Positions 17,042-26,342 of a stretch of DNA of 64,000 nt are shown here, in pieces; positions within the stretch are counted from its first letter, which is position 1, and each line of letters begins with the position of its first letter. The DNA comes from Phycisphaera sp. (GTDB taxonomy: Bacteria > Planctomycetota > Phycisphaerae > Phycisphaerales > Phycisphaeraceae), in NCBI GenBank assembly GCA_016125215.1, contig WGMF01000009.1:1-64000 (forward strand), written 5' to 3'. Below the pieces are notes generated by a model. It was not told the DNA's origin. It made no database searches and worked only from the letters and a program-made list of their open reading frames with translations. The position numbers and the translations under genes were made by a program.

Positions 17042-18925
17042 TCATCGCAGGCGAAGTTCCGAGCTGATCCTGATTCGGCGTGTTGCATCGCCGCGCTTGA
17101 TTTCAATCCTATAGGTGTCGTGTTTTTCCTTACGAAGCGTGAGGCCCGCCTTTCGGGTACCCGGGCAGAGCGCGACCACGTGCAGGTTGTCGGTCACACG
17201 TTCTTTGCCCATCCAGCGGAAGATGGTCGTCTGTTCGCCACGTGGCAAGGGCGGCATGCCGCGTGACAACTGCATCACGCCCCCCTGCATCGCCGCGAAG
17301 GTCATCTGCAATTGTTCTTTGCCCTGGGTCAGTGCGACGTGGTTCTTACCGAGTTTGTATTTTGCGTAGGTGTGGTAGCGCGACTCGATGCCCAACTCAA
17401 CCACCGGGCTGTTGGCCACCACGTGATCGATGACGAGCCAGTAAGCGTCGTCGACAAACAGGAACAAGCGTCCGATGAACTTCGCGGGCATGCGCTGGAG
17501 ATAAATGCCCGTGGCGTCGATGCGGACACCGAGGAGACCCTTAGCCTTGACGACCTCGGTCTTCTTACACACGGCATCGCTCGCAGGCCCGAGCCCTTCG
17601 ACGAAAAGCGTGCTCTTGGCCGCGGCCGAACGCGGGTAGATCTCCGAGCCGCGCCTGCCGAACGTCGTGGTGAGATAACCCGTGTCTTTCTGGTCCGTGA
17701 TAAAGACCTCGCCGTGGGCCTGACAGTGGAAACTCAACAGGTCCACCATGCCGTGGCCCATGACCTTGGCCGACCCGCCGCGGATGGACATGCGCAGCTT
17801 CGGGAAGGCCTCGTCATCCGCCAGCGCCGCCCAGTCCATCCCCTTGTAGACCCGCGCGACGGGGACTTTCTTTTTGCTGTGCACCGCTTCGAGCCGTGCG
17901 AGCTCATCGTCGGTCGGGATCACGTCGGCTGCGTAGAGCAGGTCGCCGTTGGCGACATAGGGCCCGGGGCGTTTGGCTTTTCTGCGCGGCGTGTTTTTTA
18001 GGTAAGCCGCGGCCCGCAGCGCAGCATTTTTGAGTTTCAACCGTTCTGCCATCCGGAAATAGAAACACGTCGGGTGCCAGCCATCGTTGTCGCCAAACGT
18101 GATACCGGTAAAGTCGACGGGGAAGTTGAGCGATTGGCCGATCTCTTTGATCTTGAGCGCCGGGTGCTTTCTGCCGGTCGCGTTTTCCCAGCTCAGCACG
18201 TAACGCATGGCGTAGTTCATGCCGTAGTTCCAGTAGCCCGTGCCCTCGTGGCAACCCCCGCCGTTGGTGACATAGGAACTGAAATACTCCGCCAGGGATT
18301 TCTCGACAAACGGGATCAACGGCTGCGCATCGGGCCGATCGTCGTAGAACGCCAGCGCCATAACGCCCATGCCGCCGCAGCACACGCCGTTCCAGTTCGA
18401 CCACGCCTTGTTGGCCCACCACGGCGGGGCGGTCAGACACTGCACAGCCTGCTTCATGTGGAAACGATCGATCACCGCGAAGAAGGTTTTCTGTTCGTCA
18501 GAGGTCAGGTCGGGACGGAAGTGGTCGTACATCAGGCCGATGGCGGTGGACTGTTCGCCGTAGGAGAGGCAGAAGGGCAGCTTGGGTTCGGCGGGGGTAT
18601 TGACGTTGGCCTCGCAACTGATCTGGTTCCACTTGAGCAGGCCGGCCAGGTGCTTGATCGCCGCGGCGCGGTACTTGGCTTTGCGTGAAAGTATCCATGC
18701 GCACGTCAGGCATTCGAGGTGGCTCTGCACGACGCGCGCCGCCTGACCGTAAGCCGGCTCTTGCCCCTCACGGAATGGCGCGGTGCGTGTGAGCCGATCC
18801 GCGTCACTCAAGACCTTGCGTGCGCCTTCGCGCAGGGCGGGGCTGTGCAGCTTGCTCAGAAGGTCCGTAGCGGTCTGTGATGTGACCCAAAGGCGTGGTG
18901 AGTTGACCAGATGGAGATTTGCCAT
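17042..18925 (-). CDS. heparinase II/III-like polysaccharide lyase family protein
   Basis: 627 aa, no evident signal peptide. Residues about 1-340 are helical (alpha/alpha toroid) with WSNWNGVCCGG (about 175-185) and CHEGTGYWNYGMNYA (about 225-239), motifs of heparinase II/III and alginate-lyase-type toroids. About 360-620 is beta-rich (GHGMVDLLSFHCQAHGEVFI; YWLVIDHVVAN), like the heparinase beta-sandwich. Family members cut uronic-acid-containing glycans by beta-elimination. The exact PL family cannot be fixed from motifs. It lies 64 bp downstream of the DUF6785 membrane protein gene and is probably cotranscribed with it. Without a signal peptide it would act on imported oligosaccharides. 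Confidence 0.82.
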   Translation of the reverse strand: MANLHLVNSPRLWVTSQTATDLLSKLHSPALREGARKVLSDADRLTRTAPFREGQEPAYGQAARVVQSHLECLTCAWILSRKAKYRAAAIKHLAGLLKWNQISCEANVNTPAEPKLPFCLSYGEQSTAIGLMYDHFRPDLTSDEQKTFFAVIDRFHMKQAVQCLTAPPWWANKAWSNWNGVCCGGMGVMALAFYDDRPDAQPLIPFVEKSLAEYFSSYVTNGGGCHEGTGYWNYGMNYAMRYVLSWENATGRKHPALKIKEIGQSLNFPVDFTGITFGDNDGWHPTCFYFRMAERLKLKNAALRAAAYLKNTPRRKAKRPGPYVANGDLLYAADVIPTDDELARLEAVHSKKKVPVARVYKGMDWAALADDEAFPKLRMSIRGGSAKVMGHGMVDLLSFHCQAHGEVFITDQKDTGYLTTTFGRRGSEIYPRSAAAKSTLFVEGLGPASDAVCKKTEVVKAKGLLGVRIDATGIYLQRMPAKFIGRLFLFVDDAYWLVIDHVVANSPVVELGIESRYHTYAKYKLGKNHVALTQGKEQLQMTFAAMQGGVMQLSRGMPPLPRGEQTTIFRWMGKERVTDNLHVVALCPGTRKAGLTLRKEKHDTYRIEIKRGDATRRIRISSELRLR

Positions 18926-18989
18926 GCGTGGATATTACTCTCATGATCAAGTTTTTCCCAGCCCGTTGTCGCGTGGCAACCATCGCCGA

Positions 18990-20987
18990 TCAGGTGTATT
19001 GGAAGATCGCCATGTGCTGCACTGTGGCCGGGTCAGCGCCCAACAGGATCTGCACAGCGGGCACCATCGTCCAGAACGCATTGGCAAAGACCTCGCCGAA
19101 GATCATGCCCAGGAACAACGGCATCGCCGCCCGGTATGTGCGCGCCCCTCCAAACTGCACGATCAAAACCTTGAGCAGCCAACCGACGAACAGACTCATC
19201 ATGATCCGCTGTCCGATGGACGAGTAAACGAAGATCAACCCGATCGGATGAAGCGGCCACGCGGGGTATCGGCCACACAAAAACAGCAGCACGCCGGCCA
19301 CCGACACACCCAGGAGCACCGTCCGAAAACGCCCCGCTTCGAAGGGGGAATCCCGTCCGGACACGGCGTCGGCCACAGGGCTCAGGTCCATGATCTGTGC
19401 GCCGCGACCGGTGATCGGGGTGTTCACGCTGTCGAGTGAACTGGTCATGTGGTAGCCCATGTAGAGGTGTACCGCGCCGCAGACAACAAAGCCGACCACC
19501 AGAATGGTCATCCCCAACCCGGCGGTGCGACGCTGGGTTTGCCCCTCGGCCCAGGGCGATAATCCCAACGCCAACACCGTCATCGCTGCCGCGCTGACCG
19601 CTGACGCGCGGTTGACGAGAATGTAATGCGCCGACTGCAGAAACGATGAAGCCACCGTCGACCACTTCGACGGCATGATGTCGATAAAACGGCCCGCCGT
19701 GAAGGGGATGATCCAGACATAGGTAAAGCCCGTCTCTGCCACGATGCGCGTGACCATGAGCATGATGAGCACCGCCGTCACAACAAAAAAGATGGCCCAC
19801 CCCAGCCCCGCGCCGGCCCAGAGGTACCACGCGAACATCACGACCCCGCCCAGGAGAAACATGCGTCCCGCCATCGCCTGGATGGCGTCCCCCCTCTGGT
19901 CCGCCGTCCCCAGACCCAGTGTCGCTCGCATCGTGCGAAGGTAATGCTGTCTGCCCAGCCAGATCACGCCGACCACCATCGCGATCAGTGCGCCGCTGCC
20001 CTGGTCGTAGATCGCCTGCGCGTTGAAGGTGGGCATGTACATCTGGGCGTACATCATGAACAAGCCGAAAAACAGCACCGTGAACCACATCGAGAAGCTG
20101 TAACGGTTGGCCATGAAGTACGACAAACCGATGAACAGGAAATAGAGCCTTGTGCTCTTCAAGAAGCCGGGCGTGTAACGCCAGACCCCCTCGGTCAGGA
20201 TACTTGAGAGGTCCCACGACACGGGGAACAACGGGAAGTTGCCGCGCGTGAAGATATTCAGCCCGTTGGTGGAGTGGATCAGAAAGATGGTGATGCAGCC
20301 GACCCAGAAAAGTTTTGACTTGAAGATCGGCGGGACATTGTGGCCCTGTCCGGGGTCGTCGAGGATGGCGTTGTAGATGCGAAGGAGTGGGAAGTTCAAC
20401 CGCTCGACGTGCAGCCACTGCGGGAAGACCATCAACCCCATGCCGACCATCAGCACCCAGAACGCCACGATGAACGTCCCCCACGCGACCGTCGGCCCGA
20501 CCCACGCCGACCACGGGATCGATTTGCCGGGGTCGAGTTCATCGACGAGTTGCGAAGCGATCGGCGTCGGCTCGTTCAAGCCGACCTTGTCGGGGAACAG
20601 CGACGCGGGCAGGCTGGAGTTCGCAATGGCCGGTGCGAGCACCGGGGATTGGTTGATCTGCTCGGTGTCCAGCGCCAGGCAGTGCGGGAAGAAGCGGAAC
20701 AACCCGTTGCTCGGGATAATCGCCGCGAAGAGCAGCATCCCGCAGATCAGGGCTTTGTGTGGCTGCCCCAGCGCGCCTCCGGGGAACCACCGCCTAAGGA
20801 GCGGGTTGACCACCATCACGAGGATGGCCAGGAAAAACACGACGATCTCGGGCAGGTAGCCGTCGCTGATGAAACTGTTGTTGAGAGCGAAGTTGTTGTA
20901 GGGCACCGCGACCCAGAGGGTCAGGCAGCACAGCAGACCGAAACAAAATGCGATGAGTGTGCGTCTGTCCGGCACGCGGTGTTCCAT
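18990..20987 (-). CDS. polytopic membrane protein of the DUF6785/DUF6784 type (possible oligosaccharide or peptide transporter)
   Basis: 665 aa with about 12-14 hydrophobic segments, starting with TLIAFCFGLLCCLTLWVAVPY. An extended soluble loop (about 115-160) is followed by WVGPTVAWGTFIVAFWVLMVGMG and PQWLHVERLNFPL. The layout resembles the DUF6785 family of planctomycetes and Lentisphaerae, which looks distantly related to OPT-type transporters; that relation is from memory. It is the only multi-spanning transporter-like protein in the window and lies between a lyase and a GH95 fucosidase, making it the best candidate for importing glycan fragments. Substrate and mechanism are unknown. Confidence 0.82.
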   Translation of the reverse strand: MEHRVPDRRTLIAFCFGLLCCLTLWVAVPYNNFALNNSFISDGYLPEIVVFFLAILVMVVNPLLRRWFPGGALGQPHKALICGMLLFAAIIPSNGLFRFFPHCLALDTEQINQSPVLAPAIANSSLPASLFPDKVGLNEPTPIASQLVDELDPGKSIPWSAWVGPTVAWGTFIVAFWVLMVGMGLMVFPQWLHVERLNFPLLRIYNAILDDPGQGHNVPPIFKSKLFWVGCITIFLIHSTNGLNIFTRGNFPLFPVSWDLSSILTEGVWRYTPGFLKSTRLYFLFIGLSYFMANRYSFSMWFTVLFFGLFMMYAQMYMPTFNAQAIYDQGSGALIAMVVGVIWLGRQHYLRTMRATLGLGTADQRGDAIQAMAGRMFLLGGVVMFAWYLWAGAGLGWAIFFVVTAVLIMLMVTRIVAETGFTYVWIIPFTAGRFIDIMPSKWSTVASSFLQSAHYILVNRASAVSAAAMTVLALGLSPWAEGQTQRRTAGLGMTILVVGFVVCGAVHLYMGYHMTSSLDSVNTPITGRGAQIMDLSPVADAVSGRDSPFEAGRFRTVLLGVSVAGVLLFLCGRYPAWPLHPIGLIFVYSSIGQRIMMSLFVGWLLKVLIVQFGGARTYRAAMPLFLGMIFGEVFANAFWTMVPAVQILLGADPATVQHMAIFQYT

Positions 20988-21002
20988 CCACGTAATGGGA
21001 GT

Positions 21003-21022
21003 GTTACAACCTGTTACAACCT
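21003..21022. repeat. 10-bp tandem repeat at a stop codon
   Basis: GTTACAACCT occurs twice head to tail (21003-21012 and 21013-21022). The second unit contains the stop codon of the GH95 gene on the minus strand, and the first duplicates it just downstream. It looks like a small local duplication. Confidence 0.7.
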
Positions 21023-23284
21023 GTAAGTCTCGCCGGCCTTGAGAGTGAGTGGCCGGTCTTCACCGTTGACGCGCAGGATAAAATCCACGTTGCGCGTGGC
21101 GGTGAGGGTGAGTGTGACGACCCTGCCGTCTTCCCAGTTGAACCCCAGTTCCATCCCGCCCCGAGCACGCAGCCCGTTCACCTCACCCTTAGGCCAGGCC
21201 CCGGGCAGCGCGGGCAGGACGTGGACCCACGGCTTACCGTATTTCCGTTGATGGCTTTGCAGGAGCATCTCCGTGACGCCGGCGACGTAGCCGAAGTTCC
21301 CATCGATCTGGAAGGGCGGGTGTGTGCAGAAGAGGTTGGCCACCGTGAGCTTGCCGATGAACGCGCGGATGTCGTCGTGCGCCGCGTCGCCCTCGCGCAG
21401 GCGGGCACGGAAGTTAATCAGCCAGGTTCGGCTCCACCCGGTGTGGCCCCCACCGTGCGAGAGGCGGTAATCCAACGATTTTTTTGCTGCGGCAACGAGG
21501 TCGGGCGTGTCCTCGTGCGTGTATTGCCGACCGGGGTGCAACGCAAAGAGGTGCGAGACGTGACGATGGCCGGGGAACTTTTCCACGAGCTCTTCCGACC
21601 ATTCCATCAACCGCCCGTCGCTGCCGACCCCCGGGAGTCGGAGTTTGGCCAGGGCCTGTTCGACATCGCTGCGCAGTTCGTCTTTCTGATTTGTGAGGTC
21701 GAGGCACTCGAGGTAATTCGTGAAGGTGTCCCAGATGATCTGCTGGTCCATCGCGCAGCCCATCGAGATCGCGCTGACGCCCGGTTCGGTGACAAACGTA
21801 TTCTCCGGCGAGGTGCTCGGGCCGGAGACGAGCTTGCCGGTATGGGGGTCGGTGACGAGCCAGTCGAGGAAGAACAGGCAGCACTCGCGCAGCAAGGGCA
21901 AGGCGCGTTCCCGGGCAAAGCCCACGTCCCCGGTGAATCGCACGTGCTCCATGAAGTGCTGGACGCACCACGCGTAACCCATGACCCACATCCCGTAACC
22001 CGGCGAACCGAAGATCGTGGACCAGAGCCAGATGTCGGTGGTGTGCGCGGAGTAGGCCCCACGGCAGCCGAGTTTGCTTGCCGCCTCTTTTGCGCCGGGA
22101 AGCAGGCGTTCGATGAACGTGAAGAAGGCTTCCTGGCACTCGGCGAGGTTCACGGGAAGCGCCGCCCAGTAGTTCATCTGGATGTTGATGTTGATGTGGT
22201 AGTCCGCGTTCCACGGGGCTTCCATCAGGTCGTTCCAGACGCCCTGCAGGTTCGCGGGCAGGCAGTCGGGTCGGGACGAAGTGACCAGCAGGTATCGGCC
22301 GTAGTGGAACTGCAGCGCTTCGAGGGCCTTGTCCTCCGCGCCTTGTTGGTAGGCGCGGATGCGTGCGTCGAGGGGTTGGTGCTGCGTGTCGGGGCTGTCG
22401 AATTTTAAGTTCACCCGACCAAATAGGGCGAGGTGGTCCTCGATATGCTGTTGCAGCAAGGTGTCATAGTGTGTCTGGGCTGCGATCCGCACACGCGAGC
22501 CAGCCACGTCGGTCAAACAATCTGTTAGGGGTTCGGTGGGGCGGGCGTAGTGGTAATCGGTGGCCACCGAGAGATAGAGACGCACCTCGTCGGCGTCGGT
22601 GACATTGAGCGTGTCCGTGTCGTGCAGGACCTGGCCCCCGACGGTGACAACCTTGAGCACACCCGCGAACTTCACGCCACGGTGCCTGCCCCGTTGGCTG
22701 GCGGTGCCCTCGATGAACAGCGTGTCCTCGGCCACGCACCGTGTCACCGCGCCGCACTCACGACGGAGCTGGATCGACAGGTTCATCTGGCCGGGTTTGT
22801 CCGCGCGGTACCGTGCGACAAGCGTGTTCGTTTTTGTCCCACAGAAAACCTCGGAGGTGTACCGCACCCCGTCACGTGACCAGTTGGCGCTCGCCACCGC
22901 GGTGCCCAGGTCCAGCTCTCTCCGGAAGCCCGTGACCTCGCCGGCTTTGGCTGGGTAGTGGAAGCTGACGAACACGTCACCGAGGGGCTGTTGCGAACGC
23001 GGCGCGATCCTCGGCGAAAGGGCTTTTTCAGCGATGAGTTGGTTGGCCTCGAAGTAGCGTTTGTTGAAGATCAATTCGCGTGCCCGGTCGATGGCCTCCC
23101 GCGCACCATCGGGCGTGTAGGGGTAGGGCGGGCCGGCCCAGATCGATTCCTCGTTGACCTGCAGGCGATCATTCACCGGATCGCCAAAGACCATCACGCC
23201 GAGATGGCCGTTGCCAATCGGTAACGCGGCGTGCCAGTCGTTTGCGGGTTGGGCGTACCAGAGCTTGTGATCGTGTGAGTTCAT
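21014..23284 (-). CDS. glycoside hydrolase family 95, alpha-L-fucosidase type
   Basis: 756 aa, no signal peptide. The N-terminal beta domain has the diagnostic WYAQPANDWHAALPIGNGHLG and NEESIWAGPP; an alpha/alpha barrel follows. HININIQMNYW places the paired Asn at about 365 and 367, SPEN places the probable acid Glu at about 494, and HVSHLFALHPG and FQIDGNFG (Asp) complete the GH95 signature known from AfcA. The expected reaction is removal of alpha-1,2-linked L-fucose, although some members act on alpha-L-galactose. It lies 23 bp downstream of a sulfatase gene and 26 bp upstream of the membrane protein gene, so it is in the same transcript. Intracellular action is likely. Confidence 0.95.
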   Translation of the reverse strand: MNSHDHKLWYAQPANDWHAALPIGNGHLGVMVFGDPVNDRLQVNEESIWAGPPYPYTPDGAREAIDRARELIFNKRYFEANQLIAEKALSPRIAPRSQQPLGDVFVSFHYPAKAGEVTGFRRELDLGTAVASANWSRDGVRYTSEVFCGTKTNTLVARYRADKPGQMNLSIQLRRECGAVTRCVAEDTLFIEGTASQRGRHRGVKFAGVLKVVTVGGQVLHDTDTLNVTDADEVRLYLSVATDYHYARPTEPLTDCLTDVAGSRVRIAAQTHYDTLLQQHIEDHLALFGRVNLKFDSPDTQHQPLDARIRAYQQGAEDKALEALQFHYGRYLLVTSSRPDCLPANLQGVWNDLMEAPWNADYHININIQMNYWAALPVNLAECQEAFFTFIERLLPGAKEAASKLGCRGAYSAHTTDIWLWSTIFGSPGYGMWVMGYAWCVQHFMEHVRFTGDVGFARERALPLLRECCLFFLDWLVTDPHTGKLVSGPSTSPENTFVTEPGVSAISMGCAMDQQIIWDTFTNYLECLDLTNQKDELRSDVEQALAKLRLPGVGSDGRLMEWSEELVEKFPGHRHVSHLFALHPGRQYTHEDTPDLVAAAKKSLDYRLSHGGGHTGWSRTWLINFRARLREGDAAHDDIRAFIGKLTVANLFCTHPPFQIDGNFGYVAGVTEMLLQSHQRKYGKPWVHVLPALPGAWPKGEVNGLRARGGMELGFNWEDGRVVTLTLTATRNVDFILRVNGEDRPLTLKAGETYRL

Positions 23285-23307
23285 CGTTGTGGCTGTGAAT
23301 GTGGGGT

Positions 23308-24909
23308 TTAGTAATCGTCCAGTGATCGTGGGTCGACGCTCGGCATGGTGTCGAGTTTCCAGAGATCTACAGGTACGTCGTTGCTTTGTGGCACACCGGG
23401 CGTGCTGCGGCCGTCGGCGATGAGTTGCTTGAGCAGCGAGATCATCTCCCGGACCTTCGCCGGCTCCTGCGCGTGAAGGTTTCGGGTTTCGCCTGGGTCA
23501 TTGTGCATGTCGTAGAGTTGCACCAGGGGCAAGCCGTCCTCCGCCGCCTGTTTGTCTGTGTAGCTCCAACCGCCCGAGCCGGGGCACAAGACCAGCTTCC
23601 ACCGTTTGTCACGGATGGCAAACTTGCCCGCGATGGAGTGGTGCACCACATGCTCGCGCGTCGGCTTTGTCGGGTCCTTGAACAACGGCAACATGCTCAC
23701 GCTGTCTTCGCCGGCGTCATCGGACAAACGTTCACCCAGCGCCTCGGCCAGGGTGGCCATCAGGTCAGAGAGGCAAACGATCTGGTCGCACCGGCTGCCG
23801 GGTTCGATCACGCCCGGCCAGCGTGCGATGTACGGGATTCTGTGCCCGCCGTCCCACGCGTCCGACTTATACCCCCGGAATTGACCCCGTAAACCCGCAC
23901 TGGGGTAATGGCCCTGCGGTTCGAGGGCCGACTCGAAATTGCCACGTCCGTCTTCCTTCGCACCCACGTAATGGGCAAAGCCGTTGTCACTGGCAAAAAT
24001 CACAAGCGTGTTGTCCACCACACCGTGACGCTCCAGCGAATCGAGCACACGACCAAAGACATCGTCCGTCTCGATCATCAGGTCGGCGTACAGGTTGTTC
24101 AGTCCGCTCTTCCCGATGAATTGTTTGTTGACCGACAACGGCGTGTGCGGCGAGGTCATCGGCAGGTAGAGTAAGAATGGCTCGTTGTTCTCCGAGCGGG
24201 CCTTGATGTATTCATCAGCCTTCTGGGCCCAGGTGGGCAGGAGTTGCTCGAAGTGCCAGTAGGGCATGGCAGGGCCGTAGTTGCTGGCCTGGTCGTCACC
24301 GAGAAGACGGCGCGGCAACCACTCTGATGGAACCCCTACGGTGCGGTCGTTCTCGATGAAACAATAAGGCGGCCAATTGGGGACATCGACGCCGAAGTAA
24401 TAGTCGAACCCCCGCTTGGTCGGACCACCTGTAGTCGGTTTGGAAAACGCCTCTTGCCATTTCAATCGCAGCGTCTCTGTGACTTCCGGGGTTTCGTAAG
24501 GCGGCGTACCCTGCCCCCAAGGGAGCACCTCGGGGTGAAAAGTATTCTTGTCGATATCGAAGTCCCAGCCCTGCCCGAGGTGCCACTTGCCGATGCAGCC
24601 CGTGTGGTAGCCACGCTTTTTCAGAAGACCCGCGACGGTCAGGCGATCCTTGTCGATCAAGGGGTCGCCGTAGACCTGAACAATGCCGCGTTGGAGCGTC
24701 GAGCGCCAGTTGTATCGCCCGGTGAGGATGCTGTAACGCGAGGGCGAACAGACCGCCGATGAAGAGTGGGCATCGGTGAAGACCATGCCCTCACGTGCAA
24801 ATCGATCAATGTTGGGTGTCTTGATTTTGCCGTTGGGGTTGAGGCACGACGCGTCGCCGTAGCCCATGTCATCGACCAGAAAATAGACCACGTTGGGTTG
24901 CTTTTTCAT
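23308..24909 (-). CDS. sulfatase (arylsulfatase A-like, S1-type)
   Basis: 533 aa, no signal peptide. VVYFLVDDMGYGDAS carries the paired metal-binding Asp residues; CSPSR at about 54-58 is the formylglycine signature, continuing YSILTGRYNWRS. GKWHLGQGW and FASDNGFAHYVG are further family motifs. It should hydrolyse a sugar sulfate ester; the arylsulfatase A/exo-sulfatase style suggests a terminal sulfated residue. Directly upstream of the GH95 gene (23 bp), so removal of sulfate before fucose release is a reasonable reading. It needs a formylglycine-generating enzyme or anSME from elsewhere in the genome. Confidence 0.94.
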   Translation of the reverse strand: MKKQPNVVYFLVDDMGYGDASCLNPNGKIKTPNIDRFAREGMVFTDAHSSSAVCSPSRYSILTGRYNWRSTLQRGIVQVYGDPLIDKDRLTVAGLLKKRGYHTGCIGKWHLGQGWDFDIDKNTFHPEVLPWGQGTPPYETPEVTETLRLKWQEAFSKPTTGGPTKRGFDYYFGVDVPNWPPYCFIENDRTVGVPSEWLPRRLLGDDQASNYGPAMPYWHFEQLLPTWAQKADEYIKARSENNEPFLLYLPMTSPHTPLSVNKQFIGKSGLNNLYADLMIETDDVFGRVLDSLERHGVVDNTLVIFASDNGFAHYVGAKEDGRGNFESALEPQGHYPSAGLRGQFRGYKSDAWDGGHRIPYIARWPGVIEPGSRCDQIVCLSDLMATLAEALGERLSDDAGEDSVSMLPLFKDPTKPTREHVVHHSIAGKFAIRDKRWKLVLCPGSGGWSYTDKQAAEDGLPLVQLYDMHNDPGETRNLHAQEPAKVREMISLLKQLIADGRSTPGVPQSNDVPVDLWKLDTMPSVDPRSLDDY

Positions 24910-25006
24910 TTGTGGTCGATTGGTGAATGAACCTGGATGCGCGTGGGATGGATATCAACGAGGGTCACAGGCGCGCCGTGCTGTGTTGCGTTGTGTGTTG
25001 TCTAAC

Positions 25007-26320
25007 TCATGCCTTGGCGGGCGTCGGTCTCTCCTTGGGCGAGATCGCGTTGATGTCGTTGACGACCGCCCCTTGCGGCGCGGCGATCGGGCCGTTGAGC
25101 ATCGGGTCGTTTGTTTCCACCATGAACCTGTGCAAGCGGTCGCGCATGTCGTTGGCGGCTTCGTGTTCGGTGGTCGGGGTGATGAGGTTGTTCGTCTCGT
25201 TGGGGTCGAAGCACAGGTCGTAGAGCGCCTCTTTGGGAATGGTCTGGTCGGCCAAGCCGTTTTCGAGCCAGTAGGTCTTGCTCTCGCCGTCGTCGATGTT
25301 GGTGAAGACCGGTTTGGGACGGGGGTAGAAGCGTCGGATGTATTTCCACCGCTTCGTGCGTACAGCCCGCATCGGCTGGTAGGCGGCGTGGTAGTTGACC
25401 TGGAAGAAAAGCTCCCCGTGGAGTGCACGGGTTTCGCTGCGCATCAGGGGCATGAGCGATTTACCTCGCAACCACGGGGGGGCCTCGACGCCGACTAATT
25501 CACACACCGTCGGGAACAGGTCCATGTGGGTCGTCATGGCGTCGACAACTTTGCCGCCTTCGAACACCCCCGGGAGGCGGAGCATGAGCATCGTGCCGAT
25601 GCCCGAGTCCTGCAGGTTGCACTTCATGCGGGGGAAGGCGATGCCGTGGTCGGTGGTGCAGATGACCAGTGTGTTGTCGGAAAGCCCGTTCTTGTCCAGC
25701 GCATCGAAGACCTCGCCCATCTTCTGGTCGAGGATACGCGCCGAGGCTTTGTAGCGTGCCATGTCGATCCGGGTCTCGGGCGTGTCGGGCAGCGGCGAGG
25801 GGGGCAGGCAGTAACGCGGGTCGTCTGGGCACTCGGAAAGTTCGGGGAACTCTCTGTGCGTCTGACCGTAGCCCACGGTGAGGAAGAACGGTTCTTCGGG
25901 GGGGTTGGACAGGAACTCAAGGGCTTGATTTTGACCGTCCCTGCCGAAGTACCGGTCGTAGCCGATGGTCTTCCAGGCTTCGGGGTCGCCGGGCTTGGCG
26001 TGCGCCACGTGCTGCACGCCGGCCAGAGCGGAGGTGTAACCCGCTTTCTTGAGTGTGTGGATGATGTGCTGTTTGTAGTCGTACAGTGCCCAGCCACGGT
26101 GCGCCAGTCCGGTCATCCCGTTCTCGTGAGGATAACAACCTGTTAGTAACGCCGCCCGGCTGGGGCTGCAGGTGGGGTTGATGCAGAAGTTCTGCCGAAA
26201 GAGCACGCCTTGTTCCGCGAGTTTCTGCAAAGCCGGCGTCGGGACCGCGTGGCCGAAGGGCTGGATGTAGCGCCCGGTGTCATGGGAGTGGATGTAGAGG
26301 ATGTTGGGCTTTTTGTTCAT
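25007..26320 (-). CDS. sulfatase (N-sulfoglucosamine sulfohydrolase-like)
   Basis: 437 aa from the ATG at 26320, which starts MNKKPNILYIHSHD; an upstream in-frame extension to 26458 overlaps the neighbouring gene and is not credible. CSPSR at about 51-55 is the formylglycine motif, continuing AALLTGCYPHENGM. The stretch GMTGLAHRG with AGVQHVAH resembles heparan N-sulfatase (SGSH)-like enzymes. The first metal motif is HSHDTGRY rather than LxDDxG, also seen in that group. The likely reaction is removal of an N- or O-sulfate from an amino sugar (inference from family resemblance). No signal peptide. Begins 22 bp after the stop of the SASA esterase gene. Confidence 0.92.
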   Translation of the reverse strand: MNKKPNILYIHSHDTGRYIQPFGHAVPTPALQKLAEQGVLFRQNFCINPTCSPSRAALLTGCYPHENGMTGLAHRGWALYDYKQHIIHTLKKAGYTSALAGVQHVAHAKPGDPEAWKTIGYDRYFGRDGQNQALEFLSNPPEEPFFLTVGYGQTHREFPELSECPDDPRYCLPPSPLPDTPETRIDMARYKASARILDQKMGEVFDALDKNGLSDNTLVICTTDHGIAFPRMKCNLQDSGIGTMLMLRLPGVFEGGKVVDAMTTHMDLFPTVCELVGVEAPPWLRGKSLMPLMRSETRALHGELFFQVNYHAAYQPMRAVRTKRWKYIRRFYPRPKPVFTNIDDGESKTYWLENGLADQTIPKEALYDLCFDPNETNNLITPTTEHEAANDMRDRLHRFMVETNDPMLNGPIAAPQGAVVNDINAISPKERPTPAKA

Positions 26321-26342
26321 GGCGTGTGTCGTCGTGGTGCGT

